A DNA stretch of 64,000 bases from an uncultured Saprospiraceae bacterium (GCA_938015805.1 CALLXF010000006.1:1-64000); one strand, 5' to 3'. Positions 20,739 to 31,177 are shown, counted from the stretch's first letter. The notes: a model not told the origin generated them from the letters alone. Numbers and translations are program-made.

Positions 20739-21698
20739 CTATCCATAAATGTGATTTATTATGGATTTGGCTTGATTCCTAGAGTTTTCTATAAAATACT
20801 TAGACGTGTGTAATCCACCTAAAACTGTTCCTGCTAGGTAAATATTTTTCTGATTACTCTCAAAGGTATCAAGATTAAAAACAGGTGTTTTCTTTTCGTC
20901 GCTTTGGATATCTATACCGATCTGGCTAAGTAAATCGTAATCAGGCTGATATCCTGTCATTGCTAGTACATAATCATTATCTATTGTTATGTTGCCTTCT
21001 GGCGAATGTATAATTACTTCCGATTCTGATATACTTTCTAACGTAGAAGAGAAATACGCTTTAATAGATCCTTCTTGGATGCGATTTTGGATATTGGGTA
21101 AGATCCAATATTTAACTTTTTCATATAACTGAGCTTGTCTTACGACCATCGTTACCTCTGCTCCTTTTTGCCAGGTTTCCAAAGCCACATCACATGCAGA
21201 ATTTGCACCTCCCACGACTACCACTTTTTGGTTTATATAATGATGAGCTTCGTCATAATAGTGTTTTACTTTTGATAAATCCTCTCCTGGAATATTCATC
21301 TTATTGGGTTTATCATAAAATCCTGTGCTGACGATTATATATTTACAAGTATACGTTTCCTTATCCGTTGTGATTTTAAATCCTTGGTTTATTTTCTCAA
21401 CAGACATTACCATTCGCCGAAAGGCAATCTGCAATTTATAATGATCATAAAGTCTGCGATAGTATTCTAATGCTTCCTTACGTGTCGGTTTATCGGTATG
21501 TGAGATAAACGGAATCTCTCCAATTTCTAAATTGACGGAAGTCGAAAAAAAAGTCATATTAGATGGAAAGTTAAATAATGAATTTACGAGCACTCCTTTC
21601 TCTAGGATCAAGTAATCCATTCCTTTTTTAGTGGCTTCTATAGCACAGTTTATCCCCGTAGACCCTCCACCTATAATAATTAGATCGCGATGTATCAT
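20739..21698 (-). CDS. ypdA: YpdA-like putative bacillithiol disulfide reductase (FAD/NADPH)
   Basis: DLIIIGGGSTGINCAIEATKKGMDYLILEKG; VVVVGGANSACDVALE; FFSTSVNLEIGEIPF characteristic of YpdA. Confidence 0.85.
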   Translation of the reverse strand: MIHRDLIIIGGGSTGINCAIEATKKGMDYLILEKGVLVNSLFNFPSNMTFFSTSVNLEIGEIPFISHTDKPTRKEALEYYRRLYDHYKLQIAFRRMVMSVEKINQGFKITTDKETYTCKYIIVSTGFYDKPNKMNIPGEDLSKVKHYYDEAHHYINQKVVVVGGANSACDVALETWQKGAEVTMVVRQAQLYEKVKYWILPNIQNRIQEGSIKAYFSSTLESISESEVIIHSPEGNITIDNDYVLAMTGYQPDYDLLSQIGIDIQSDEKKTPVFNLDTFESNQKNIYLAGTVLGGLHTSKYFIENSRNQAKSIINHIYG

Positions 21699-22423
21699 TA
21701 TCTCACAAAAATAAGAACTGCTCCTAAAGCAGTCATGACCAAAATAAATTTTCTAAATACCTTCTCATTAAACAAGTCTACAATTTTTAACCCAACCCAA
21801 AATCCGAGGCCAACCATTACGGCCAACATCGCGTTTATCTTTAGACTTTGCAGTGAAATGGTATCCCAGACAAAAATATGAAATGGGATTTTTACCATAT
21901 TAGAAATCAGATATAGATAAGCAGCTGTTCCTATAAATTCTACTTTGGGCAGACGGGTAGCTAAGAAAAATATATTAGAAAACGCTCCTGCTAAATTTCC
22001 GATCATCGTAGTAAATCCAGCAGACACACCCATCGTTCCGGCAAAAATCCAGGAGTTAGGAAAACTCATATCGGAGTAACGATCTCGCCACCACATGATC
22101 ACTACACTGATAAGTATTATGGCGGCCATCCATTTTTTAAAAATATCCTCTGATAAATCTTTTCCAAACCATACGGCGATAAAGACACCTAGTATCATAG
22201 CTGGCAAAAACTTTATTAGATACTTCCACCTACAGTTTTTTTTATAATAAATAACCGCCATTATATCCCCTAATAAAAGAAGGGGTACGACGATACCTGT
22301 CGATGCCTTTGCACCAAATGCCATAGCCATCAGTGTGACCATAAAGACACCCATGCCTTTAAGACCTGCCTTAGAAATACCAATAATAAATGATCCGCAA
22401 ATAGCGAGTATAATCGTAAGCAT
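21698..22423 (-). CDS. TauE/SafE family permease (sulfite/sulfonate exporter-like)
   Basis: Multi-TM; GISKAGLKGMGVFMVTLMAMAFGAKASTGIVVPLLLLGDI; GFTTMIGNLAGAFSNIFFL. Confidence 0.9.
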   Translation of the reverse strand: MLTIILAICGSFIIGISKAGLKGMGVFMVTLMAMAFGAKASTGIVVPLLLLGDIMAVIYYKKNCRWKYLIKFLPAMILGVFIAVWFGKDLSEDIFKKWMAAIILISVVIMWWRDRYSDMSFPNSWIFAGTMGVSAGFTTMIGNLAGAFSNIFFLATRLPKVEFIGTAAYLYLISNMVKIPFHIFVWDTISLQSLKINAMLAVMVGLGFWVGLKIVDLFNEKVFRKFILVMTALGAVLIFVR

Positions 22424-22451
22424 CTACAAAGCTACTCACTCAGATGATACA

Positions 22452-22676
22452 TTATGCTCTTAAAAGGTCACCATTATTTTTATCATAACGTGACTGGATT
22501 ATGGCATTTGTAACTATACCTTCTATAAATCTAAAATCTTGGATTTCCCAATTGATATTTTTCTCTTCTTGTAGAGACCAGGATGGGCACATACCTCCTT
22601 TGCAAGATCGAGCACAAGAGTTAAGAGTTAGTATAAAAATACCTGCAACAGCTAAAATCAGAATTACTTTTTTCAT
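22452..22676 (-). CDS. Small Cys-rich lipoprotein
   Basis: MKKVILILAVAGIFILTLNSCARSCKGGMCPSW; lipobox LNSC. Confidence 0.65.
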   Translation of the reverse strand: MKKVILILAVAGIFILTLNSCARSCKGGMCPSWSLQEEKNINWEIQDFRFIEGIVTNAIIQSRYDKNNGDLLRA

Positions 22677-22893
22677 GGTTTAAATTTTCGTCTTGAAAAG
22701 GTATGGCTGATCGCATAAAATAAAATTTTACTACTAACGTAAACAGGAGCCTGGTTTAGTACATAAGTAGAAAATAATTTAAATATATTTAGTAGAATAT
22801 TTCAGTACTGTCCATTAAAATATGGACGAAGTGTACTTAACTATGGATTAAATATTTATTGCTGTGTTTTACGACCAGATCTGAATTTAAAAC

Positions 22894-23850
22894 CTACTTA
22901 CGCTTCAAGACTCTCTCAGTAGCCGCGATTATATCCTTTATTCCTAGGCCGTATTTATCTAGTAACTGAGCTGGTGATCCAGATTCCCCAAAAGAATCAT
23001 TTACAGCTATATATTCCTGCGGAGTAGGATTATGCATACTCATCAGCTGAGCGACACTATCTCCTAGACCACCGTTACGCTGATGTTCCTCACATGTGAC
23101 TACACATTTAGTTTTGGTGAGCGATTTTAATATGGCCTCGTCATCTAAAGGTTTTATCGTATGAATATTTATCAGCTCGACTGAGATGCCTTTTGCTTCT
23201 AATGTTCTCGTGGCTTCCATGGCATAATAAACCATGTGGCCCGTTGCTAATATGGTTACATCGGAACCTTCTTTCATAGTGATGGCTTTACCGATTTTAA
23301 AACTTCCTTCTGGCATAAATATCGGCCATCCTGGTCTTCCAAATCTTAGATAAACTGGACCATGATGATCAGCTATTGCGATAGTCGCTTCTTTAGTCTG
23401 ATTATAATCACATGGGTTTATAACTGTCATGTGAGGAAGCATTTTCATCAGTCCGATATCCTCTAATATCTGATGAGTAGCTCCATCTTCTCCTAAAGTA
23501 AGACCGGCATGCGAAGCACAAATTTTTACATTCTTATCAGAATAAGCAATGGATTGTCTGATCTGGTCGTATACTCTACCCGTCGCAAAATTTGCAAATG
23601 TTGTCGCAAATGGAATTTTTCCTGCTGTTGCCAGACCCGCAGACATAGACATCATATTAGCCTCTGCTATTCCAGCTTGGAAAAATCGTTTAGGATTTTC
23701 CTCTATAAATTTCTGAATCTTTAATGAGCCGATTAGATCCGCACATAAAGCCACCACTTGATCATTTGATCTTCCTAGTTCGGCCATTCCCGCTCCAAAA
23801 CCATCTCTTGTTCCTTTCTTTCCTGTAACCTGATAATCGTCAAACATCAT
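22894..23850 (-). CDS. Transketolase, C-terminal (pyrimidine-binding/C-term) subunit
   Basis: TRDGFGAGMAELGRSNDQVVALCADL...FFQAGIAEANMMSMSAGLA. Confidence 0.95.
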   Translation of the reverse strand: MMFDDYQVTGKKGTRDGFGAGMAELGRSNDQVVALCADLIGSLKIQKFIEENPKRFFQAGIAEANMMSMSAGLATAGKIPFATTFANFATGRVYDQIRQSIAYSDKNVKICASHAGLTLGEDGATHQILEDIGLMKMLPHMTVINPCDYNQTKEATIAIADHHGPVYLRFGRPGWPIFMPEGSFKIGKAITMKEGSDVTILATGHMVYYAMEATRTLEAKGISVELINIHTIKPLDDEAILKSLTKTKCVVTCEEHQRNGGLGDSVAQLMSMHNPTPQEYIAVNDSFGESGSPAQLLDKYGLGIKDIIAATERVLKRK

Positions 23851-24702
23851 TTATATTTTATAGTCTCCTAAAGTTTCTTCTAATTGTCCTAATGCATTTT
23901 CTAGTTGCTCATCGTTAGGAGCTACGCCATGCCATTTATGAGTTCCCATCATAAAATCGATCGGAAATCCCATCTCAGTATTCATTATAATGATTACCGG
24001 TTTTCCATTTCCAGATTTCTGTTTAGCGGTTTGTAATCCAGCTACAACTTTTTCCATGTCATTACCTTCCATATGTAATACCTCCCATCCGAAAGAGGTC
24101 CACTTATCTTCTAGACTACCTAATGACATAACATCGTCTGTGTCTCCATCGATTTGTCGACCATTACTATCTACCGTGACGATGAGATTATCTACTTTGT
24201 TATGAGCTGCAAATAATGCGGCTTCCCATATTTGACCTTCCTGTAATTCTCCATCACCTGTTAAAACGTAAATCGTTTTATCATCATTATTGAGCTTTTT
24301 TCCTAAAGCCATCCCTATTCCTACAGATAAACCCTGCCCTAATGAACCTGTCGCTACTCTTACTCCTGGAAGCCCTTCGTGAGTGGTAGGGTGCCCTTGT
24401 AATCTAGAATTTATTTTACGGAACGTTGCTAACTCATCTACTGGAAAATATCCACTTCTTGCGAGAGCACTATAAAAGACGGGTGAGATGTGTCCATTGG
24501 ACAAGTAAAACACATCTTCGTTTTTACCGTCCATTTTAAAATCTTTATCGTGCTCCATTACATGGAAATACAAGGCGGTAAAAAAATCAGCACATCCTAA
24601 TGATCCTCCTGGATGACCACTGCTACAACTATGAACTTGTCTTAAAATATCTCGGCGTATCTGAGAAGCAATTTTCTCAAGCTCGGTTATCGATCGAGGC
24701 AT
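23851..24702 (-). CDS. Transketolase, N-terminal (TPP-binding) subunit
   Basis: GHPGGSLGCADFFTALYFHVM; LTGDGELQEGQIWEAALFAAHNKVDNLI TPP motif. Confidence 0.95.
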   Translation of the reverse strand: MPRSITELEKIASQIRRDILRQVHSCSSGHPGGSLGCADFFTALYFHVMEHDKDFKMDGKNEDVFYLSNGHISPVFYSALARSGYFPVDELATFRKINSRLQGHPTTHEGLPGVRVATGSLGQGLSVGIGMALGKKLNNDDKTIYVLTGDGELQEGQIWEAALFAAHNKVDNLIVTVDSNGRQIDGDTDDVMSLGSLEDKWTSFGWEVLHMEGNDMEKVVAGLQTAKQKSGNGKPVIIIMNTEMGFPIDFMMGTHKWHGVAPNDEQLENALGQLEETLGDYKI

Positions 24703-24723
24703 GCAATAAATGGGTTGGTTCTG

Positions 24724-24757
24724 AAATAAAAAGAGGCAATCGTCTATTGATTGCCTC
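24724..24757 (-). terminator. Rho-independent terminator of the HU gene
   Basis: GAGGCAATC-gtctatt-GATTGCCTC stem with T-tract on the minus strand. Confidence 0.8.
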
Positions 24758-24787
24758 GCTAAAATAATATCTTAAAGATAATAAATC

Positions 24788-25060
24788 TTAGTTCATAGCA
24801 TCTGTAAGAGCCTTACCTGCTTTGAACTTTACTAAGTTTTTAGCAGCTATTTTTATAGTCGCTCCTGTTGCAGGATTTCTTCCATCTCTAGCAGCTCTAT
24901 GTGATTTCTGGAATGTTCCAAATCCAACGAAAGCAGCTTTATCTCCGCTTTTCAATGTTTTTTCAATACCATTAAATACAGCATTTACTGCATCTGAAGC
25001 TTGGCTCTTAGTAATGCCAGCAGCATCTGCTACAACATCGATTAATTCTCCTTTATTCAT
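24788..25060 (-). CDS. HU family DNA-binding protein
   Basis: MNKGELIDVVADAAGITKSQASDAVNAVF...GFGTFQKSHRAARDGRNPATG; ATG at 25058-25060 preferred over track start 25081. Confidence 0.95.
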   Translation of the reverse strand: MNKGELIDVVADAAGITKSQASDAVNAVFNGIEKTLKSGDKAAFVGFGTFQKSHRAARDGRNPATGATIKIAAKNLVKFKAGKALTDAMN

Positions 25061-25238
25061 TTTAAAAGTTTTGATTAGCAAATTAAAATCTACACGAAAT
25101 TATATTAAGATTCATTTAAATACAAACAAAAACATATATTTATTAATTCTATACCTCAATAAAAATGGGGATTCCGAGGTGTTTTAAGGTCAAATCCTAG
25201 TACTTTCAAGAGAATAATTAAATGTTTACATTTGTACT

Positions 25239-25448
25239 ATGAAGTGGAAAAAGCATATTTTATTCTTTTTATTGGGCTTAAGCCTATCTCTTTCAACTGT
25301 TTCTTCTTGTAAAACGGGAGAAGGTTGTGCCGCAACGGAGCATTACAAAGCTAAAACGAATAAAGATGGCAACTTATCTAAGAAAAAAGGCAGGTCTAAT
25401 CTTTTTTCTAAAAAACAACGAAAAAGAATGAAAAAAAGGCAAGGCTAA
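25239..25448 (+). CDS. Small lipoprotein with basic C-terminus
   Basis: MKWKKHILFFLLGLSLSLSTVSSCKTGEGCAATEHYKAK...KKQRKRMKKRQG. Confidence 0.7.
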   Translation: MKWKKHILFFLLGLSLSLSTVSSCKTGEGCAATEHYKAKTNKDGNLSKKKGRSNLFSKKQRKRMKKRQG

Positions 25449-26663
25449 TTACTCCTGCAACCTTGGATTTAGCCTTTTTGTGGCATATTGCCCTATATTT
25501 CCTAAAGCGGCTATAATTGTAAAAAGTACTAATCCGGGAAATAATGCTAGCCACCAAGCCCCAAAATACTTACGTGCTTCGCTCAACATTCCTCCCCAAC
25601 TCACTTCCTCCACTGATAATCCAATACCAAAAAACGATAAAGTCGCTTCCATAAGTATAACAGAACCGACCAAAAATATTATGCTTACTAAGACAGGAGG
25701 AATAACAACAGGTAATAAATGACGCACTAATATATTCCAGTCAGAGTTACCCATGGCCTTTAATGATTTTATAAAGTCGGTCTCTTTTGTAGCAAGTGTC
25801 TCTGCTCTGATATATCTAGAAATTCTCACCCACGTAATCCCACCAATTATCAAAACAATAGACCATACTCCAGTTTTTACAAACACTCCTAAAAATAAAA
25901 ACAGAATAATAAGTGTAGGAATAGACTTAAAAATTTCTACCCATTTATTTAAGATAGAGTCTAAAGGTATACTTCTAGTTTTAGCATTGGGGTAGAACCT
26001 TGATTGTAGCCATTTTACGGACCAGAATAGCAAACTAAAAAGCAAAATCATTACCATTAAGTCTACCCGTCCATGTAAAAAATAAAAACTGTAATAAAGG
26101 CCTACTATCGCTAATAATACCACTGTAATTATCTCTAAATAAGATAAGGCCCAGTCCTTATTACCATAAAACCCACCTAATAAGCCTATAGGTATTCCTA
26201 TGGCTAAAGCCAATAAAACAGAAAACAAGGAGATGATCATAGCAATCCAAGAACCCCTTATCAGTCCCGCTAATACATCTCTACCTAAGCCATCTGTTCC
26301 TAACCAATGTCTATAATATAAATGCTTAACCTCTTGTTTTACAAACGGGGATACATACCCACTGTTTGCGTTATCCATGTATCTACTATTATAAGGAATG
26401 ATAGGCTTTACAGCAAAATCATATTTTTGATCGAGGTGATTGTAGCTGTATCTATTTTTCCAATTTATTATGCCTAGATCATTTGCGATATCCATCACTA
26501 CGGGAAAACATACGTGACCATCTTTCTTTCCAATAATAGGAACATCATTAGCTATAAACTTCCCAAATATCGCGATCAATAGAAATACCAGCAAGATCCT
26601 ACAAGACCACTTTATCTCAACAGGAAAAAAACCTTTACGATATGATTTAACAAAATCTCTCAT
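25449..26663 (-). CDS. ABC transporter permease (Opp/Dpp C type)
   Basis: HWLGTDGLGRDVLAGLIRGSW; IRAETLATKETDFIKSLKAMGNSDWNILVRHLLP EAA motif. Confidence 0.95.
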   Translation of the reverse strand: MRDFVKSYRKGFFPVEIKWSCRILLVFLLIAIFGKFIANDVPIIGKKDGHVCFPVVMDIANDLGIINWKNRYSYNHLDQKYDFAVKPIIPYNSRYMDNANSGYVSPFVKQEVKHLYYRHWLGTDGLGRDVLAGLIRGSWIAMIISLFSVLLALAIGIPIGLLGGFYGNKDWALSYLEIITVVLLAIVGLYYSFYFLHGRVDLMVMILLFSLLFWSVKWLQSRFYPNAKTRSIPLDSILNKWVEIFKSIPTLIILFLFLGVFVKTGVWSIVLIIGGITWVRISRYIRAETLATKETDFIKSLKAMGNSDWNILVRHLLPVVIPPVLVSIIFLVGSVILMEATLSFFGIGLSVEEVSWGGMLSEARKYFGAWWLALFPGLVLFTIIAALGNIGQYATKRLNPRLQE

Positions 26664-27808
26664 TTAGATTTCCATCTGATTTTAGGATTTACATAGGCGT
26701 ATAAAAGATCAGCTAGTAGATAACATAGCATCGTAATGAAAGCAATGATCATCACGATCGCCATTACAACATTCCAGTCGGACTGATAAATAGCAGCGAT
26801 AAGTAATCTACCCATACCTGGAATATTAAATATATTTTCTATGATAATACTGCCAGCCATTGCACCCGGAATAGAACCGATAATTAGAGTGATCATCGGG
26901 ATCATCGCATTTTTAAAAGCATGTGATCTAGCTCCCTGAGTTATAGATAATCCTTTTGCGTAAGCTGTAATAAGATAATCCATTGAAAGCTGATTCTGCA
27001 TACTAACTTTTAACTGCGTAGACATATATGCCATAGAGTGCAAGGTCCAACAAATAGCAGGTAAAATTAATTTATTACCATACCTACCTATACCTTCCCA
27101 AAACCCAACTCGCTGATAAGTAGGATCTAGACCAATAGACGGAAACCAGTTTGTCCATGAACCATACTGCTCGGTAGTTAAAAAAACCACCGCTAGTGTA
27201 CACAACCAAAATAATGGAACAGAAAAAAACAAAAAGCTCCATTTTTCTAAAATGGTTTTTAAAAAATTAGATTTTCCTTGTGACAACCAGAAACCAAATG
27301 GTATACTTATCATAATTGCAAAAAATAGAGAAAGCAGAAGTAGAAAAAACGTCCATTTTATAGCAACACTTACTTTTGAGGAAACTTGTTTCTGATCGAT
27401 AATAGATGCTCCCCAGTCTCCTTTTGTAAATGCACAGATCCATTTATGAAATTGATTATCAGTTCCATTCCATTCCCATCTGGGCCATTCTAATCGATGA
27501 CTATTATGGTAGTCATCGATCACCTTTTCTCTGCTAGATAATGGTATAATATCCCATCTATTACTTGGATAAGATCTAGGAACAATAGCAAAATAAAACG
27601 TAGGTTTATTTAATCCGAGTCTCTGCTGTACTTTTCTATATTCTGATATGTAAGTTATGGAAGCAATATCCAGTTCGCCATCAACCAACATCATTTTATC
27701 TACCGGATCACCTGGAAGTATAGTCTTTATAAAAAACAAGATTAGTGCAACCATAAACAAAGTAGGTACAAAAGAAAAAAATCGTTTTAGTACATACTCC
27801 AGCATCAT
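26660..27808 (-). CDS. ABC transporter permease (Opp/Dpp B type)
   Basis: MLEYVLKRFFSFVPTLFMVALILFFIKTILPGDPVD; IIENIFNIPGMGRLLIAAIYQSDWNVVMA. Confidence 0.94.
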   Translation of the reverse strand: MMLEYVLKRFFSFVPTLFMVALILFFIKTILPGDPVDKMMLVDGELDIASITYISEYRKVQQRLGLNKPTFYFAIVPRSYPSNRWDIIPLSSREKVIDDYHNSHRLEWPRWEWNGTDNQFHKWICAFTKGDWGASIIDQKQVSSKVSVAIKWTFFLLLLSLFFAIMISIPFGFWLSQGKSNFLKTILEKWSFLFFSVPLFWLCTLAVVFLTTEQYGSWTNWFPSIGLDPTYQRVGFWEGIGRYGNKLILPAICWTLHSMAYMSTQLKVSMQNQLSMDYLITAYAKGLSITQGARSHAFKNAMIPMITLIIGSIPGAMAGSIIIENIFNIPGMGRLLIAAIYQSDWNVVMAIVMIIAFITMLCYLLADLLYAYVNPKIRWKSK

Positions 27809-27821
27809 ATAAAAGCTTGCT

Positions 27822-29558
27822 CTATTGTTCTATAGCTACCTTTTTAGTAGCAAATGTATTTGCAAGATAACCAGGTCGCTTAGGAGTTACCGTTGCTGAT
27901 ATGTTTTTAGAGACTATAATCCGTTCTTTAGGACTATAAAGAAAAATACTAGGCACATCATCATACATCTCTTCTTGTATCTTTTTGTAAATAGCGTCTC
28001 TACTTTCTGGGCTCATCGTAATCCTAAGTTCATCGATTAGTGCATCTACAGTTTTGTTAGAATAATTAGCAAGATTACTTGACCCGTTACTATGCCATCT
28101 TGCAAAAGGATCATCAGCATTAGCATCTTGTCTTACTGCAGCAGTATTTAATTGATAATTTCCAGATTTTGTATCGTTACGTATTTCTCCATTTGACTTG
28201 GTGACCAATTCTATATTTACGCCTACCTTCTTAGCCTCTGACTGTAACATTAGAGAAACTTTTCTACCTAGCTCAGCTTTAGAAACTAGTATTTCTAACT
28301 CTAAGTCTGTTTTTTTGCCATCTATGATTTTATCTAAAACTCCATCGCTATCACTATCCATCCATCCCGAATTATTTAATAAGGTTTTAGCCTTATCAAG
28401 ATTATATCCTAACGGTTTTAATTTATCGTTATAATAGGATTTAGTGGAGTGAAAATGACCTACCTGAGGAGTAGCCATTCCATTCTCAAAATTAGAAATC
28501 ATTTGGTCTACATCTGACATGTAGGCTAAAGCTTTCCTTACATTGGCATCAGCCAAAATCTTATCTTCATTATTAGTGAGTAGGTAGTAATAAAATATCA
28601 ACTGTGGGGTATGGAAATTATATTTATTTTCTTCCTCCGATGTATCTTTTAATTTTTCAAAATTTGCACTAGAAACACCCGTGATAACATTTATATCCCC
28701 TGATTCTAAAAGCGTCAAAGCTGATAATTCTTCAGGAATAATTTTAAAAACGATCGTCTGCGGTAGCGCTTTTAAAAAGGGATTCTCGCTATTACTAGCC
28801 CAGTAATTTTCTTTTCTTTCAAGGGTCAAAAACTGATCTGTTTCCCAGCCAGACAACTTATATGGACCTGCTCCTTCTACTATTTCTCTGGAGTGAACTA
28901 CACCATTAAAATTCTTTACAAAAGTAGAGTCCAATGCATTACTCTTATCTTTTATTGTACCATCTATGTTCAAAACATCTGTAGCATTATTAGGGTCATA
29001 AATATGTTTTGGAAATAAATTTGCCGTTACTAGAGCCTCTACTGCTAGCATATAGGGCTTACTAAAAACGACCTCAAACTTTCTGTTATTATCCGGATCC
29101 ACTATGACATCGACAAGATCCTCAAAGTAAGGTCTCCAACCACGAGCATCTATCTGTTCATTTTTAATTGCTTTGATTGTAAATAAATAATCCTCTGCTG
29201 TTATCGATTTTCCATTATCCCATTTTGCTTCTGGTAGAAATTCTAACGTATACTTTTCTCCACCTTTATGTTGCCCCTCTGTAATGGGTTGTGCGACAGG
29301 AATCTCTTTTATGAGTATAGGTCGGAGCTGTAAACTCACTGGATCAAAATCTGCCAAAGGAACTATAATATACTGGTATACCTCTCTAGCTAGTGACGAT
29401 GGATAGGTCATCGGATTTAGCTTTGCAGGATCTCGCTTAAGTCGGATACTGAGCTCCGCACTACGATCGTCAGAACTACTCGTCTGGGGATCAGTACGAC
29501 AAGAGAAAAGCAATGATAGTACGACAAAAAAGAAAAAACTTTTACAAATTACCTTCAT
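27822..29558 (-). CDS. ABC transporter substrate-binding lipoprotein (SBP_bac_5, peptide type)
   Basis: Lipobox LFSC; EFLPEAKWDNGKSITAEDYLFTIKAIKN. Confidence 0.94.
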   Translation of the reverse strand: MKVICKSFFFFVVLSLLFSCRTDPQTSSSDDRSAELSIRLKRDPAKLNPMTYPSSLAREVYQYIIVPLADFDPVSLQLRPILIKEIPVAQPITEGQHKGGEKYTLEFLPEAKWDNGKSITAEDYLFTIKAIKNEQIDARGWRPYFEDLVDVIVDPDNNRKFEVVFSKPYMLAVEALVTANLFPKHIYDPNNATDVLNIDGTIKDKSNALDSTFVKNFNGVVHSREIVEGAGPYKLSGWETDQFLTLERKENYWASNSENPFLKALPQTIVFKIIPEELSALTLLESGDINVITGVSSANFEKLKDTSEEENKYNFHTPQLIFYYYLLTNNEDKILADANVRKALAYMSDVDQMISNFENGMATPQVGHFHSTKSYYNDKLKPLGYNLDKAKTLLNNSGWMDSDSDGVLDKIIDGKKTDLELEILVSKAELGRKVSLMLQSEAKKVGVNIELVTKSNGEIRNDTKSGNYQLNTAAVRQDANADDPFARWHSNGSSNLANYSNKTVDALIDELRITMSPESRDAIYKKIQEEMYDDVPSIFLYSPKERIIVSKNISATVTPKRPGYLANTFATKKVAIEQ

Positions 29559-29825
29559 CCTTTAACTAATATATAGTCCATTAAAAAATTGAATTTAAAA
29601 GCTGTGCCATTCAATATGTACTTTATACTTTTCATTATAAAGGGGTTATTTCATTGGGTTTAACCCAATGGATTTACGCCTCCAAAATGAGTAATTAAAA
29701 AAAACATAGTATAATCAGTCCTTTATAATATTAGATACTAAGACCCTCTACATGATTTTTTTAATACTTTGTATAAATCCAGTCCAAGATAAAAACAAAT
29801 CAGCATATTAAACTATTTAGATTGT

Positions 29826-30743
29826 ATGTCAAAAGAGAAAGTTCTAATTGCAGGCGGTTCTGGACTAGTAGGACAGTTCCTTGCCGATGATTTACATCAG
29901 AAAGGTTATGCCGTTTCTATACTTAGTCGGAGTGCTAAATCCCATCCCAAGTTTACATACTATAAATGGGACGTGGTGGCCGGAATTATCGATGATGAAG
30001 CTCTCAAAGTAGACCATATCATAAATCTTACTGGTGCAGGAATAGCAGACAAACGATGGACTGATAAACGTAAAAAGGAGATTATAGACAGCCGAGTCGA
30101 CAGCACGATGCTGATAAAAAAAGAATTACATAAAAACGGACTTCATCTTAAAACCTATACATCAGCCTCTGCTATAGGGATCTATGGAGATCGTGGAGAA
30201 GAAAAATTATCAGAATCTGCAGTTATTAATCAAGATTCTTTTATGGTCCAATGCTGTAAAAAATGGGAGGCGGCAGCCCAGACACTAAATATTCACTGTG
30301 ATCGTTTATCTATAATCCGTATAGGAATAGTTATCTCTTCCAATGGAGGTGCTCTGCAAAAATTTATATTACCGATAAAACTAGGACAAGCTAATTATTT
30401 TGGAGACGGGCAACACTATTATTCGTGGATACACATAGAGGATCTTAGCGAGTTATTTTACAAGTGTATCTGTGATATAAACTATAGCGGAATAATCAAT
30501 GGCGTGGCACCGAGTCCTCTTACAAACAAGGCATTTATGATCGAATGTAAAAAAGCAATCGCATCATACGCATTAGTATACCCTGTCCCCAAATGGGTTA
30601 TGAAAATCGCACTAGGAGAAATGTCAGCTGTGATTCTTAATAGCAATCGAGTAATGCCTGATCAATTAGAAAAGCTAAACTTTAGTTATAAACATCCGGA
30701 TTTAGAAAAAGCAGTAGATGATGTTATTAAAAGAGAGATATAG
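29826..30743 (+). CDS. TIGR01777-type NAD-dependent epimerase
   Basis: VLIAGGSGLVGQFLADDLHQKGYAVSILSRS; SASAIGIYGDRGEE. Confidence 0.93.
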   Translation: MSKEKVLIAGGSGLVGQFLADDLHQKGYAVSILSRSAKSHPKFTYYKWDVVAGIIDDEALKVDHIINLTGAGIADKRWTDKRKKEIIDSRVDSTMLIKKELHKNGLHLKTYTSASAIGIYGDRGEEKLSESAVINQDSFMVQCCKKWEAAAQTLNIHCDRLSIIRIGIVISSNGGALQKFILPIKLGQANYFGDGQHYYSWIHIEDLSELFYKCICDINYSGIINGVAPSPLTNKAFMIECKKAIASYALVYPVPKWVMKIALGEMSAVILNSNRVMPDQLEKLNFSYKHPDLEKAVDDVIKREI

Positions 30744-30748
30744 GTTAT

Positions 30749-31168
30749 TTATCTTTTAAATACTTCTATATTTTTTTTCTTAACGATCAGATCAGTAAAA
30801 TTACCATTAAACTTAGTTGCTCTTACCATATGGTTATCGATCCAATGATAATTGCCTCCTCTAGGTTTCCCCATGAGTAATCCATGATATTTAAAATTAT
30901 GTTTATTTAACCAGTTTTCCGTTACTTCTCTGTGCTCCTCTGTACGTGAAGTAAAAAAAGTAATTATATGACCCTGATCATACCATTTATTTAAAATTTC
31001 TAAGGCATCAGGGAATGGCTCACATGTGACCATACGCTCAGGTTCCTCATTAGGAACATCATCTGTAATAGTTCCATCTATATCGATTAGGTAATTCTTT
31101 ACATCCTCCGGTAATATGGGACTCGCTGTATTACCGTTTTGATCTCTGATTTCTTTAAGATTACTCAT
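30749..31168 (-). CDS. HAD-like phosphatase domain protein
   Basis: LIDIDGTITDD (DxDGT); TFFTSRTEEHREVTENWLNKHNF. Confidence 0.85.
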   Translation of the reverse strand: MSNLKEIRDQNGNTASPILPEDVKNYLIDIDGTITDDVPNEEPERMVTCEPFPDALEILNKWYDQGHIITFFTSRTEEHREVTENWLNKHNFKYHGLLMGKPRGGNYHWIDNHMVRATKFNGNFTDLIVKKKNIEVFKR

Positions 31169-31177
31169 CTGCTCTTA

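Noticed and set aside
22894-24702. Transketolase split by a mutation
   Set aside because: Two-gene transketolases with abutting TAA-ATG are a common natural arrangement; both halves have clean domain boundaries.
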